Of a stretch of 10,155 bases of DNA, positions 1 to 5,430 are shown one piece after another. The notes beneath the pieces were generated by a model. That model ran no database searches. It was not told the origin of the DNA and saw nothing but the letters and a program-made list of their open reading frames with translations. The position numbers and the translations under genes are program-made. The stretch's first letter is position 1. Every line of letters starts with the position of its first letter. The DNA comes from Alphaproteobacteria bacterium (GTDB lineage Bacteria; Pseudomonadota; Alphaproteobacteria; Sphingomonadales; Sphingomonadaceae). The stretch lies in the NCBI GenBank assembly GCA_005882415.1, contig VBAE01000057.1:1-10155 (forward strand), written 5' to 3'.

Positions 1-804
1 ATGGGCGCGGAAGTGACCATCGTCGAGATGCTCGACCGGATCCTCCCCGTCGAGGATGCCGACGTCTCCGCCTTCGTCCACAAGGCGCTCACCAAGCAGG
101 GGATGACCATCCATACGTCCTCTGGCGTAGAGAAGCTGGAGACGGGACCCAATGGGGTGAAGGCGACGCTCAAGGGCGGCGCGGTCGAGGAATTCTCCCA
201 CGCCATCGTCGCCATCGGCATCGTCCCCAACACCGAGAATATCGGCCTCGAAGCCCTGGGCGTGAAGCAGGAGCGCGGCCACATCGTCGTCGATGGCTTC
301 GGCAGCACCAACGTCGACGGCGTCTACGCGATCGGCGACGTCACCGGCCCGCCCTGGCTCGCCCACAAGGCAAGCCACGAAGGCGTCGTCTGCGTCGAGG
401 CGATCGCCGGCAAAAACCCGCACCCGTTCGAGACCTGGAACATCCCCGGCTGCACCTACTCGCGGCCGCAGGTGGCGAGCGTCGGCCTCACCGAAGCCAA
501 GGCGAAGGAAGAGGGCCGCGAGGTCCGGGTGGGCAAATTCCCCTTCATCGGCAACGGCAAAGCCATTGCACTGGGCGAGGCCGAAGGCTTCGTAAAGACG
601 GTGTTCGATGCCAAGACCGGCGAGCTATTGGGCGCGCATATGGTAGGCGCGGAAGTCACCGAGCTCATCCAGGGCTATGCCGTGGCGCGCCAGCTCGAGA
701 CGACCGAGGAGGACCTGATGCACACCGTCTTCCCGCATCCGACGTTGTCGGAGATGATGCATGAGTCGGTGCTGGATGCCTACGGCAGAGCCATTCACTA
801 CTGA
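1..804 (+). CDS. lpdA: Dihydrolipoyl dehydrogenase (E3), C-terminal part; 5' end outside window
   Basis: E3 is the flavoprotein that reoxidises dihydrolipoyl groups of the pyruvate, 2-oxoglutarate and branched-chain dehydrogenase complexes with NAD+; it is cytoplasmic. The visible 267 residues begin inside the NAD-binding domain: GAEVTIVE is the second strand, with E9 at the ribose-binding position, while the GxGxxG loop and the CxxxxC redox disulfide lie upstream. The second FAD-binding motif is at 109-114 (YAIGDV, D113). The dimerisation domain follows and ends in the catalytic HPTxSE motif (H246, E251). The family is about 465 residues long, so roughly 57% is present. The ATG at base 1 is internal (Met preceding GAEVT), not a start. 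The usual CTYxHPQ is CTYSRPQ here, a minor variation. The stop is TGA at 802-804. The gene is core metabolism and looks intact as far as seen. Identification is very secure. Confidence 0.96.
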   Translation: MGAEVTIVEMLDRILPVEDADVSAFVHKALTKQGMTIHTSSGVEKLETGPNGVKATLKGGAVEEFSHAIVAIGIVPNTENIGLEALGVKQERGHIVVDGFGSTNVDGVYAIGDVTGPPWLAHKASHEGVVCVEAIAGKNPHPFETWNIPGCTYSRPQVASVGLTEAKAKEEGREVRVGKFPFIGNGKAIALGEAEGFVKTVFDAKTGELLGAHMVGAEVTELIQGYAVARQLETTEEDLMHTVFPHPTLSEMMHESVLDAYGRAIHY

Positions 805-834
805 CGTTTGAGCGTGGCGGCGGTGCCGATTGGT

Positions 835-945
835 TCACGCAAAGACGCTAAGGCGCAAAGAGGCCGCGGGTTGCACGACTATTTGCCGGTAAACCCGAAG
901 GCACGGACGGGCACGAACCCTTCGCGTCTTTGCGTCTTTGCGTGA
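835..945. repeat. Imperfect inverted repeat (cgcaaagacgc type), 22-bp arms
   Basis: The left arm at 835-856 (tcacgcaaagacgc followed by taaggcgc) and the right arm at 924-945 (gcgtctttgcgtctttgcg followed by tga) are reverse complements at 20 of 22 positions, separated by 67 bases. Each arm also contains an internal 8-base repeat (gcaaagac). The layout, extragenic and just behind a gene end, is that of a REP/MITE-like element. From memory, very similar 'cgcaaagacgc' elements are scattered through sphingomonad genomes; that part is recollection, not a search. Confidence 0.75.
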
Positions 946-961
946 GAGGTTGCGGCGGTTA

Positions 962-1050
962 ATCCAGAGCCATGCGGTGGCGCGGTAGCCGAAACCACCG
1001 AGGAAGACCTGATGCACGATCTTCCCGCATCCGACGCTGAGCGAGATCTA
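962..1050 (+). pseudogene. Decayed duplicate of the lpdA 3' end
   Basis: Bases 962-984 match lpdA 667-689 at 20 of 23 positions. Bases 991-1017 match lpdA 697-723 at 24 of 27; the three differences are synonymous and both encode ETTEEDLMH. After a 2-base deletion the match resumes with cttcccgcatccgacg, corresponding to the HPT part of the active-site motif. A further 1-base loss lies between 984 and 991. The copy therefore carries two frame-destroying indels, has no start, and fades after about 1050. It begins 16 bases after the right arm of the inverted repeat at 835-945. It is a non-functional remnant of a divergent lpd tail, from tandem duplication or from recombination with another lpd gene. 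Confidence 0.85.
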
Positions 1051-1135
1051 GTCTCGGGTAGCTGCACGCGCTAGGAAATTGGCATTGGTAGGATACTAAA
1101 CGGCCCGACCCATTGCGAATGCGAGATACACGACG

Positions 1136-1268
1136 ATGACTGACTGGTGGGACGACTCTTAGGCGCTGGCGGCAACAAAAGCTTTCGGAGCGCAGGATCG
1201 AGCAGGCCGAGCGGATACTGACCGCAACGTATAAGGCCCGGCGCTCCCTTTCCCGTGTCCGCAGTCCT
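1136..1268 (+). other. Out-of-frame N-terminal segment of the 1269-1709 gene (frameshift near 1157-1161)
   Basis: The frame of the 1269 gene stays open upstream to a TGA at 1137. Its translation here (RRWRQQKLSERRIEQAERI at 1161-1217, then LTATYKARRSLSRVRSP) is charged and amphipathic, like real protein, but it contains no ATG, GTG or TTG. An ATG at 1136 in another frame gives MTDWWDDS and then TAG at 1160. Omitting one T around 1157-1160 joins the two into MTDWWDDS-RRWRQQK and so on, a sensible start. I infer a one-base insertion or sequencing error near the 5' end of the gene. Upstream of 1136 only a weak purine stretch (gcgag) is visible. Confidence 0.6.
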
Positions 1269-1709
1269 ATGATGCTACCTCACGAATTTGATGCAGCGGA
1301 AACCAGTCTCAAGGAGAGCGGAACTTGGGATAAGATTGTCGGTGGTGAGGAGGAACACAGGAGGTATGCCACATCTCAAGCCTACTACAACCGGCTCGCT
1401 TCGACCCGAGACGATCAGAGCGCGCTCGAGGAATGCCAGCCGATGGCACGGGCGCTATTTGGAGAAGAACTCGAAAAGGCCATTGAGAAGCTGAATCACC
1501 AGTTTTGGACTGTGCAGGTCTATGTCGATGCAAACCATAGGCATAAAGAGGGATCAGATCCCGTTTTTCGGCGTAAAATTGAGAGTACGATTTGGGAAGG
1601 GTACCCTTCCCCCGAGGAAAATGAAGTAGACCAGACTATCGCGGCGCAGGTGAGGACCATCGAGAGAATTTGCGTCCCGGTGCTGCGACTAGAAGGTGGC
1701 AAGGCGTAA
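1269..1709 (+). CDS. Hypothetical protein, N-terminus lost to a frameshift
   Basis: The product is 146 residues from the first in-frame ATG, and I recognise no catalytic domain. It is polar and predicted mostly helical, with E/K/R-rich stretches, ALFGEELEKAIEKLNHQFW in the middle (about residues 62-80) and a C-terminal helix around TIERICVPVLRLEGGKA. From memory it resembles a family of alphaproteobacterial proteins of unknown function whose N-terminal half reads roughly AExxLxxxYxARxxLxxxRSP; the frame upstream of 1269 supplies exactly such a segment. No ribosome binding site precedes 1269, so that ATG is probably internal and the native start was near 1136. The gene is less GC-rich than lpdA and the kinase genes, and it stands alone. 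It is probably an acquired gene, now likely inactive or making a truncated product. The function is unknown. Confidence 0.6.
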   Translation: MMLPHEFDAAETSLKESGTWDKIVGGEEEHRRYATSQAYYNRLASTRDDQSALEECQPMARALFGEELEKAIEKLNHQFWTVQVYVDANHRHKEGSDPVFRRKIESTIWEGYPSPEENEVDQTIAAQVRTIERICVPVLRLEGGKA

Positions 1710-1752
1710 CCTCTAGGGAAGGCCGATGCGGGGTGGGATCCCCGGTGCGGCG

Positions 1753-1776
1753 GTGACAGTGACAAGTGACTGTCAC
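1753..1776. repeat. GTGAC-N-GTCAC repeat pair
   Basis: A degenerate copy (gtgacagtgac, 1753-1763) is followed by a perfect one (gtgactgtcac, 1766-1776). The outer eight bases, gtgacagt and actgtcac, are reverse complements, so the unit can form an 8-bp stem with an 8-base loop. It lies in the gap between two orphan genes. Confidence 0.7.
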
Positions 1777-1870
1777 TCGTTTCCCCTGTGACTCGTTTTT
1801 CTGTGGATAAGCTCAGCTTGCACGCTGCCTCCGCCCTCAAATTCCTGCTAGGGAACATAGTGAAAACACG

Positions 1871-1877
1871 AAGGAGG
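1871..1877 (+). promoter_or_regulatory. Strong Shine-Dalgarno site for the 1883 gene
   Basis: AAGGAGG lies 5 bases before the ATG at 1883, a near-perfect anti-16S match. It fixes the start of the following gene and argues that the gene is real. I could not place a convincing -35/-10 pair upstream. Confidence 0.85.
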
Positions 1878-1882
1878 GTCAG

Positions 1883-2326
1883 ATGTTCGTCTCGACCGAT
1901 GACGGTGAAATCCCGCTGAGCAGTATCAGGACCGCAGTCCGTCGTCGTGACGCCGTGACTCTCGTGTATGGTGACGACGAGGAAACTCGGGCCACGCTGG
2001 CCAGTTGGGATCAGGCGTTGCGCGATACGCCACAGCAGGTTTTTCCGGCGGAGTCTGGCACGTATCTCTTGCACGCCGCTGTGGAAAAAGGCGTTTTTGC
2101 GGTTTCGAGGTCTAAGGTGCTCGCGTGGTGCATCTCTGCCGACCGAATCCTCTACCCCATATCCACAGAAGGGGTGAACGGAAGCGAACGAGACACACCG
2201 CCTGTCCTCCATCCAGATGGAACGGTGGACGTGTACGGCGACCATACCTACGACATCTATCAATTCTGGGCTGAGGCTGCTGAAGCTGGCTTACTGCTAA
2301 AGCCGCGCGAGAGGCTCATAGCTTAA
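1883..2326 (+). CDS. Hypothetical protein, 147 residues
   Basis: I do not recognise this family. The start is well supported by AAGGAGG at 1871-1877. The product is acidic and lacks a signal peptide or membrane helix, so it is probably cytoplasmic. It opens with MFVSTDDGEIPLSSIRTA, then VTLVYGDDEETRATLASWDQAL (about residues 25-46), FPAESGTYLLHA (54-65) and VSRSKVLAWCIS (74-85). It ends with a stretch around LHPDGTVDVYGDHTYDIYQFW that reads like the close of a small beta-rich domain. The alternating hydrophobic strands suggest a compact alpha/beta or mostly-beta fold, but no catalytic signature is seen. Base composition is less GC-rich than in the flanking core genes. GTGAC-N-GTCAC repeats lie in the gaps on both sides. 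The long opposite-strand open frame across it (1520-2263) is judged to be a shadow. The gene is probably real; its function is unknown. Confidence 0.75.
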   Translation: MFVSTDDGEIPLSSIRTAVRRRDAVTLVYGDDEETRATLASWDQALRDTPQQVFPAESGTYLLHAAVEKGVFAVSRSKVLAWCISADRILYPISTEGVNGSERDTPPVLHPDGTVDVYGDHTYDIYQFWAEAAEAGLLLKPRERLIA

Positions 2327-2339
2327 TGCCCGACCGCCA

Positions 2340-2418
2340 GTGACAGTCACGGTGACAGTCACTCAACGGAGGGGGCGGTGACAGTCACGGTGACAGTGGC
2401 GCTATCGGTGACGGTCAA
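2340..2418. repeat. Tandem array of GTGACAGTCAC palindromes
   Basis: Perfect copies of GTGACAGTCAC start at 2340, 2352 and 2378. Degenerate copies start at 2390 (gtgacagtggc) and 2408 (gtgacggtcaa). The first two and the next two are each spaced 12 bases apart, and the second pair repeats the first after 38 bases, so a dimer seems to have been duplicated. Each unit is itself a palindrome (GTGAC, one base, GTCAC). The array starts 14 bases after the stop of the 1883 gene. It could be binding sites for a dimeric protein or an expanding REP-like element. Confidence 0.85.
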
Positions 2419-2587
2419 CCGACACCGTTTGGCACCAGTCGCGTACGGAAGGCACGCTCGCGATCAAGGCTCAGGCTTGCGGCAGCTCGCCTGAGTGCCC
2501 TAGCCTCGGGCGGTGAGTTCGGGAAATTTTGATTATGCTTCTTGGGCGCAGGTCGTCGTGGCAATCGTTGCCCTGGTTGCGAAATGC

Positions 2588-2613
2588 AGTGACAGTCACG
2601 AGTGACTGTCACT
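2588..2613. repeat. Paired palindrome able to form a 12-bp hairpin
   Basis: The left arm agtgacagtcac (2588-2599) and the right arm gtgactgtcact (2602-2613) are exact reverse complements with 2 bases between them. Each arm also contains the GTGAC-N-GTCAC palindrome. This is the most symmetric copy in the window. There is no T-run behind it, so it is not a typical intrinsic terminator. Confidence 0.8.
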
Positions 2614-2616
2614 CTC

Positions 2617-2635
2617 ATACCCGTTTCACGGGTAT
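2617..2635. other. Perfect 8-bp hairpin, 3-base loop
   Basis: atacccgt (2617-2624) and acgggtat (2628-2635) pair perfectly around ttc. It follows the palindrome pair at 2588-2613 by three bases and differs from it in sequence. Neither strand has a following T-run, so a terminator role is not supported. Confidence 0.5.
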
Positions 2636-2681
2636 TGGGTGAGGCTAAAGCCGGATAGTCCCAGCTGCAACACATAAACGA

Positions 2682-2710
2682 GCAGAATTCTGCGGGAGAA
2701 CCGCTATAGT
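2682..2710 (+). promoter_or_regulatory. Possible promoter with 12-bp palindrome for the 2743 gene
   Basis: TATAGT at 2705-2710 resembles a -10 box and lies 32 bases before the ATG at 2743. The perfect palindrome GCAGAATTCTGC (2682-2693) sits where a -35 would be expected, and no consensus -35 is visible. That arrangement would fit an operator or an activator-dependent promoter. Inferred from position only. Confidence 0.35.
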
Positions 2711-2742
2711 GTCACCTGAAGGATATCACGGAAACCCACTAC

Positions 2743-3522
2743 ATGAGCACTGAGCCCTCACGTAAGCCAAACCAAATTATCGTCATTCTCGATGGCGTGG
2801 AAGCCGTGCCCGTGACTGAAGCGGCGCGTTTGGGGCGAGCTTTCGACTCAGCGTTCCGGATTCACACGGCGGATTTTCCTGGAGGGTCGCGCGGCTTGCG
2901 CCTCGTCGACGCAGGAGTAGGCACGTGGTGGATGGTCTTGGATGACCTCTCCACAATATATCAAGCAGCACAATCCGCTCCAGACGCGACGGCGGCTCTC
3001 GCAAAAGATCTTGATTACGTAGTGCGTGTCCTCCGGGAACAGAGCCCAACGGAAACTGCAGCACACCTTCGTGACCTTGCGAAGACATTGGCCGACACGG
3101 GAAGGCGCCTGAAAGCGGACGCCGTGGCTGTAGTGGCGGCAGTGAAAGTCACCGTGCGAGCGGAACATTATGGTGTCATTCAACGAGCTGCGCGCCCCGT
3201 GCGTGAGGGGTTCGGCGAAGCAGCCGTTGATCCGCCGATGCCACGTTCGCAGAAGCACCGGGTTATGACCGCCCTCCTCGCCGCTGAACGGGGGGAACTA
3301 TACGGAACGGCACTATCCGCTGGCGGCGCATGGTACGCCCGCCTCGAGGGCTTGGGCGGGGTGCTCCTGCCACTGCATGTGTCGGGGGCCGTCGATCTTG
3401 TGGACGGTGCGGCATACCGGATTGAGGGGCGGATCCTCACCTCCGGCCGAGGGTGGCCCGAAGCTGTTCAGGTTAAGACTATGCACAAAGTGGGATCTGC
3501 CGGGAGGGCCGCCGGAACCTAG
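2743..3522 (+). CDS. Hypothetical protein, 259 residues
   Basis: I do not recognise this family. The N-terminal part (about 10-70) alternates short hydrophobic strands: QIIVILDGVEAVPVTEAARL, FRIHTADF, then LRLVDAGVGTWWMVLDDL. The middle (about 72-150) is helical and alanine-rich, with regular spacing that suggests a coiled coil or helical bundle (ALAKDLDYVVRVLREQ, HLRDLAKTLADTGRRLKADA). The C-terminal 75 residues look like a small beta domain with GELYGTALSAGGAWYARLEG and YRIEGRILTSGRGWPEAVQV. There is no signal peptide, membrane helix or catalytic motif. A GGAA at 2730-2733, 9 bases before the ATG, is a weak ribosome site. The gene is monocistronic, has GTGAC-N-GTCAC repeats in the gaps on both sides, and converges with the minus-strand pair to its right. 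Coding character is clear from codon use and length; the function is unknown. Confidence 0.75.
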   Translation: MSTEPSRKPNQIIVILDGVEAVPVTEAARLGRAFDSAFRIHTADFPGGSRGLRLVDAGVGTWWMVLDDLSTIYQAAQSAPDATAALAKDLDYVVRVLREQSPTETAAHLRDLAKTLADTGRRLKADAVAVVAAVKVTVRAEHYGVIQRAARPVREGFGEAAVDPPMPRSQKHRVMTALLAAERGELYGTALSAGGAWYARLEGLGGVLLPLHVSGAVDLVDGAAYRIEGRILTSGRGWPEAVQVKTMHKVGSAGRAAGT

Positions 3523-3563
3523 TCATCTGTCGGGACCGGCCGCCCAGGCTGACAGGCGCAAGT

Positions 3564-3593
3564 GGTCACTAGTAGGTCACTAGTGACTGTCAC
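3564..3593. repeat. Direct repeat and palindromes in the convergent gap
   Basis: ggtcactagt occurs at 3564-3573 and again at 3575-3584. The 12-bp perfect palindrome gtcactagtgac (3576-3587) overlaps a GTGAC-N-GTCAC copy (gtgactgtcac, 3583-3593). The site lies between the converging 2743-3522 gene and the 4803-3651 operon. It could act as a roadblock or terminator-like structure for both, but no T-run is seen. Confidence 0.65.
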
Positions 3594-3650
3594 CTGTGGC
3601 CCGCTAAGAGGTGGGCGTAGCAGATAAGGGCAGCCGCGTTGAGCCCCCCG

Positions 3651-4208
3651 CTAGACCGGCAGCGCGAGCTGCTCCTCGGCGAGCGAAGCGATCTTGCGCG
3701 ATAAGCCGATTTTCTGCTCCGCCTTGTCGCGTGCCCCTTCGGACATTAGCTGCACAAGCGCAGAAAGCTTGTCGCTGTCGGAGACGGTGAGGAACTGCTT
3801 TTCCTTGTTGACGAAGACACGGCTGGTCCGGCCGCGTTTGAGCAGTTCGATGACGTTGCTCAGCGTTCCCGTGCTCTTCGCGTCCCAGATCATCAGACCG
3901 TAGTCTGCTGCCTTCGCCATCTCGACATCCTTCGCCGTGAAGAAGGCGCGCGAACCGGGCTCGGCCGCGCTTTGGACCCGTTGGACAGGCCAGTCCCCCA
4001 GATTGTTGCGAGGCCTGGAGCCGGTGCAATAGACGGTGACGGAGCCGGCGTTCCGATCGAGCAGCGCCTGCTGGATCGAGGCGTCCGCGCCGTCGGCATC
4101 CCCGACCACGACGTCGAAATTCGAAAGCGCGACCCTGTCCAGGCTTTCGAGGAAGCGCGCGTGAAGGCGCTTGATGGAGAGCGAGCCGGCGATGAAAACT
4201 GTGGTCAT
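3651..4208 (-). CDS. SLOG-domain (DprA/LOG/YspA-like) nucleotide-binding protein
   Basis: The 185-residue protein has the Rossmann-like SLOG layout: a first strand with a glycine turn (TVFIAGS, 3-9), a second strand and turn with VVVGDADGAD (33-42), then VTVYCTGSRPRNN (57-69), and a late strand with the signature loop ADYGLMIWDAKSTGTLSNVI (101-120). The KSTGTLSNVIELL stretch sits where LOG and DprA relatives have the PGGxGT phosphate loop. Known SLOG proteins bind or cleave nucleotides or bind nucleic acid; which applies here is unknown. The C-terminal 50 residues are helical and charged. No membrane segment or signal peptide is seen. The ATG lies 4 bases after the stop of the phosphoribosyltransferase gene, with GGAAG 7 bases ahead of it, so the two are co-transcribed and probably coupled. 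The SLOG call is confident; the exact substrate and role are not known. Confidence 0.8.
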   Translation of the reverse strand: MTTVFIAGSLSIKRLHARFLESLDRVALSNFDVVVGDADGADASIQQALLDRNAGSVTVYCTGSRPRNNLGDWPVQRVQSAAEPGSRAFFTAKDVEMAKAADYGLMIWDAKSTGTLSNVIELLKRGRTSRVFVNKEKQFLTVSDSDKLSALVQLMSEGARDKAEQKIGLSRKIASLAEEQLALPV

Positions 4209-4212
4209 TCGC

Positions 4213-4803
4213 TTACTTCCAAGTCAGCGCAGCTACGAAGATCTTGTCCACCTTATGGTAGGTCCGGAGCTTGGCACAAGCGGCCTCCATCGAGGCGCCG
4301 GTATCGTAAAGGTCATCCACGACGAGGACGTTCCATTTGCCATCGTTCGTGATCCCGTCGTTGATGGCGAACCGGTCGGAAAGCGCGTCGACCTTCGCCT
4401 GCTTACCCACGAGGTCCTTCAGCGCGGGAGCTCCGTCCGGCGCGGGAAGCTTCACGACGATGTTCTCGAAGATTGGCACCTCGAGGCGCTGCGCGAGGGC
4501 TTTCGCAATCTCCGTTACTGGCTGCCTTGGCCTCTGCTTGCTCGCAGGCATGGGAACGATGAAGCCGATCTTACCGAATTTCGGCACAAGGTGCTGCTCG
4601 ATCTCGGCCGCGAGCGGCTCGGCTTTCGAAAAGTCGTCTCGATACTTCAGCCGGAACAGCGCCTCCCCGACTTCGGTTCTGAGCGTATCGAATTGCGGAT
4701 GGCCGTATTCATTTTCGCCGATGTAGGTGCTCGATATCTTGTGCTTGTCGAGGGCATAACCCGCATCCCAGTTGCCGAAAATCTGTAAGATACTGTTCTT
4801 CAT
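4213..4803 (-). CDS. ComF-like phosphoribosyltransferase
   Basis: The 196-residue protein carries the type I PRTase PRPP-binding signature VLVVDDLYDTGAS (159-171, with D163, D164 and the DTG loop at 167-169). Upstream, IGFIVPMPASKQRPRQPV (79-96) resembles the pyrophosphate-loop region of ComF/GntX-type PRTases (IxPVPxxxxRxRxRxF-like). The N-terminal 75 residues (GNWDAGYALDKHKISSTYIG, then GEALFRLKYRDDF) replace the ComF zinc ribbon: there is no cysteine cluster. PRTases transfer ribose 5-phosphate from PRPP to a base or the reverse; the base used here cannot be read from the sequence. The start ATG (4801-4803) has a purine-rich GGGGA a few bases upstream. It is the first gene of a two-gene operon with the SLOG protein. 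ComF and DprA (a SLOG protein) both belong to natural transformation, so a DNA-uptake or a nucleotide-signalling role is conceivable. Confidence 0.85.
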   Translation of the reverse strand: MKNSILQIFGNWDAGYALDKHKISSTYIGENEYGHPQFDTLRTEVGEALFRLKYRDDFSKAEPLAAEIEQHLVPKFGKIGFIVPMPASKQRPRQPVTEIAKALAQRLEVPIFENIVVKLPAPDGAPALKDLVGKQAKVDALSDRFAINDGITNDGKWNVLVVDDLYDTGASMEAACAKLRTYHKVDKIFVAALTWK

Positions 4804-5097
4804 CGATGGTCCCCGGCGCGGCCTTCTCTCCGGCTAGCTAGGACGCTGTGCCCCCGCTTGTAACCGCCGATTGCTCCAGAATGGCCGCATCTGCCCGGCG
4901 CCGCAGCTAAGCGACAGGCCAGCCCCGGGCGGCCGAATGCCGACGTTAGTCGGTGCGGGAAGTCGCAAGTGGGAATCAGCAGTGACCGTCATCCAATGGG
5001 TGGGGCGAACGGCGCGCTTGATCCGCGGAGAATCCTCCTCTTCACTGCGCCTGAGAGCCGCGGGCCGTGGAGCCCGGGATCGATCGAGGAGAAGGCT
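4804..5097. other. Divergent intergenic region, 294 bases
   Basis: This gap separates the minus-strand PRTase/SLOG operon from the plus-strand zinc-ribbon gene and must hold promoters for both. I see no consensus -35/-10 pair I would defend. A degenerate half of the repeat family, gtgaccgtcat, is at 4981-4991. The open frame entering from an ATG at 4969 is an upstream extension of the zinc-ribbon frame with no conserved-looking residues. Confidence 0.55.
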
Positions 5098-5430
5098 GTG
5101 CCGCAGTCCAAGCAATGTCCGAAATGTGCGTCGTCGATGGGCGAGGGGTTTGTGCTCGACAAGACTTATGGCGGGGCGGGGGTTTCGTTGTGGGTGGAGG
5201 GGGCTCCGGTGAAGAGCTTTTGGACGGGAATCAGCCTTGGCGGGCGGGCGCGGTCGCAGATTGCCACCTGGAGGTGCGGAAGGTGCGGGTTTCTGGAGAG
5301 CTATGCGGCCGGCGCTGCCGATGATGGCGCGGAGGCCCAGAAGCAGGAGGCGCGGGTGGTGCTGTTCGCCGCCGTCGTGCTGGCGTTCGTCCTGGCCTTG
5401 GTGGCGGGGGTGCTCGCCGCGCGGGGATAG
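5098..5430 (+). CDS. Small zinc-ribbon protein with C-terminal membrane helix
   Basis: The start is taken as GTG at 5098 because GAGGAGAAGG lies just upstream and the cysteine motif begins at once; the longer frame from 4969 adds 43 residues of unlikely, non-conserved sequence. The 110-residue product has C7-P-K-C10 and C60-G-R-C63, four cysteines that form a zinc ribbon, with FWTG (41-44) and CGFLESYA (63-70) around the second knuckle. Residues 87-107 (VVLFAAVVLAFVLALVAGVLA) are a hydrophobic helix, so it is probably a single-pass membrane protein with the ribbon in the cytoplasm. It resembles the uncharacterised DUF6487-type zinc-ribbon proteins (from memory). Its TAG stop overlaps the first bases of a GTGACAGTCAC repeat. 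The role is unknown: binding of a nucleic acid or protein partner at the membrane is possible. Confidence 0.75.
   Translation: MPQSKQCPKCASSMGEGFVLDKTYGGAGVSLWVEGAPVKSFWTGISLGGRARSQIATWRCGRCGFLESYAAGAADDGAEAQKQEARVVLFAAVVLAFVLALVAGVLAARG

Larger units (their letters stand above)
805..1135. other. Gene-free stretch with inverted repeat and lpdA debris
   Basis: No credible gene is seen in these 331 bases. The only minus-strand open frames run through the inverted repeat and have low-complexity products. The stretch holds the inverted repeat at 835-945 and a decayed lpdA 3' copy at 962-1050, described separately. The last 85 bases are less GC-rich and lead into the frameshifted gene starting near 1136. 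I see no clear terminator for lpdA. Confidence 0.7.
2327..2742. other. 416-base gene-free stretch rich in palindromes
   Basis: No gene is supported. The stretch carries the tandem palindrome array (2340-2418), a paired palindrome (2588-2613), a perfect hairpin (2617-2635) and a palindrome with a possible -10 (2682-2710), each listed separately. Between 2419 and 2587 I see nothing beyond a short hairpin, ggcaa-tcg-ttgcc, at 2560-2572. A minus-strand open frame at 2415-2675 is low complexity, reads through the repeats and is not credible. Confidence 0.7.

Noticed and set aside
1157..1161. Programmed +1 frameshift like that in prfB (TCT TAG)
   Set aside because: The P-site codon TCT would re-pair with CTT with a first-position mismatch, and the SD-like spacing is poor. 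A simple indel or sequencing error is more likely.
1520..2263. Minus-strand open frame of 247 codons
   Set aside because: It spans two plus-strand genes and the repeat between them, has no ribosome site, and its translation is low in recognisable structure. The plus-strand gene at 1883 has a near-perfect ribosome site.
2617..2635. Intrinsic terminator at the perfect 8-bp hairpin
   Set aside because: No T-run follows on either strand.
2415..2675. Minus-strand open frame of 86 codons in the gene-free stretch
   Set aside because: It reads through the palindromes, has no ribosome site and no domain.
4171..4788. Plus-strand open frame of 205 codons opposite the PRTase gene
   Set aside because: Antisense to a protein with clear PRTase motifs; no ribosome site and no domain.
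4969..5097. Longer start (ATG 4969) for the zinc-ribbon gene
   Set aside because: The added 43 residues look non-conserved, and a strong purine-rich site precedes the GTG at 5098.
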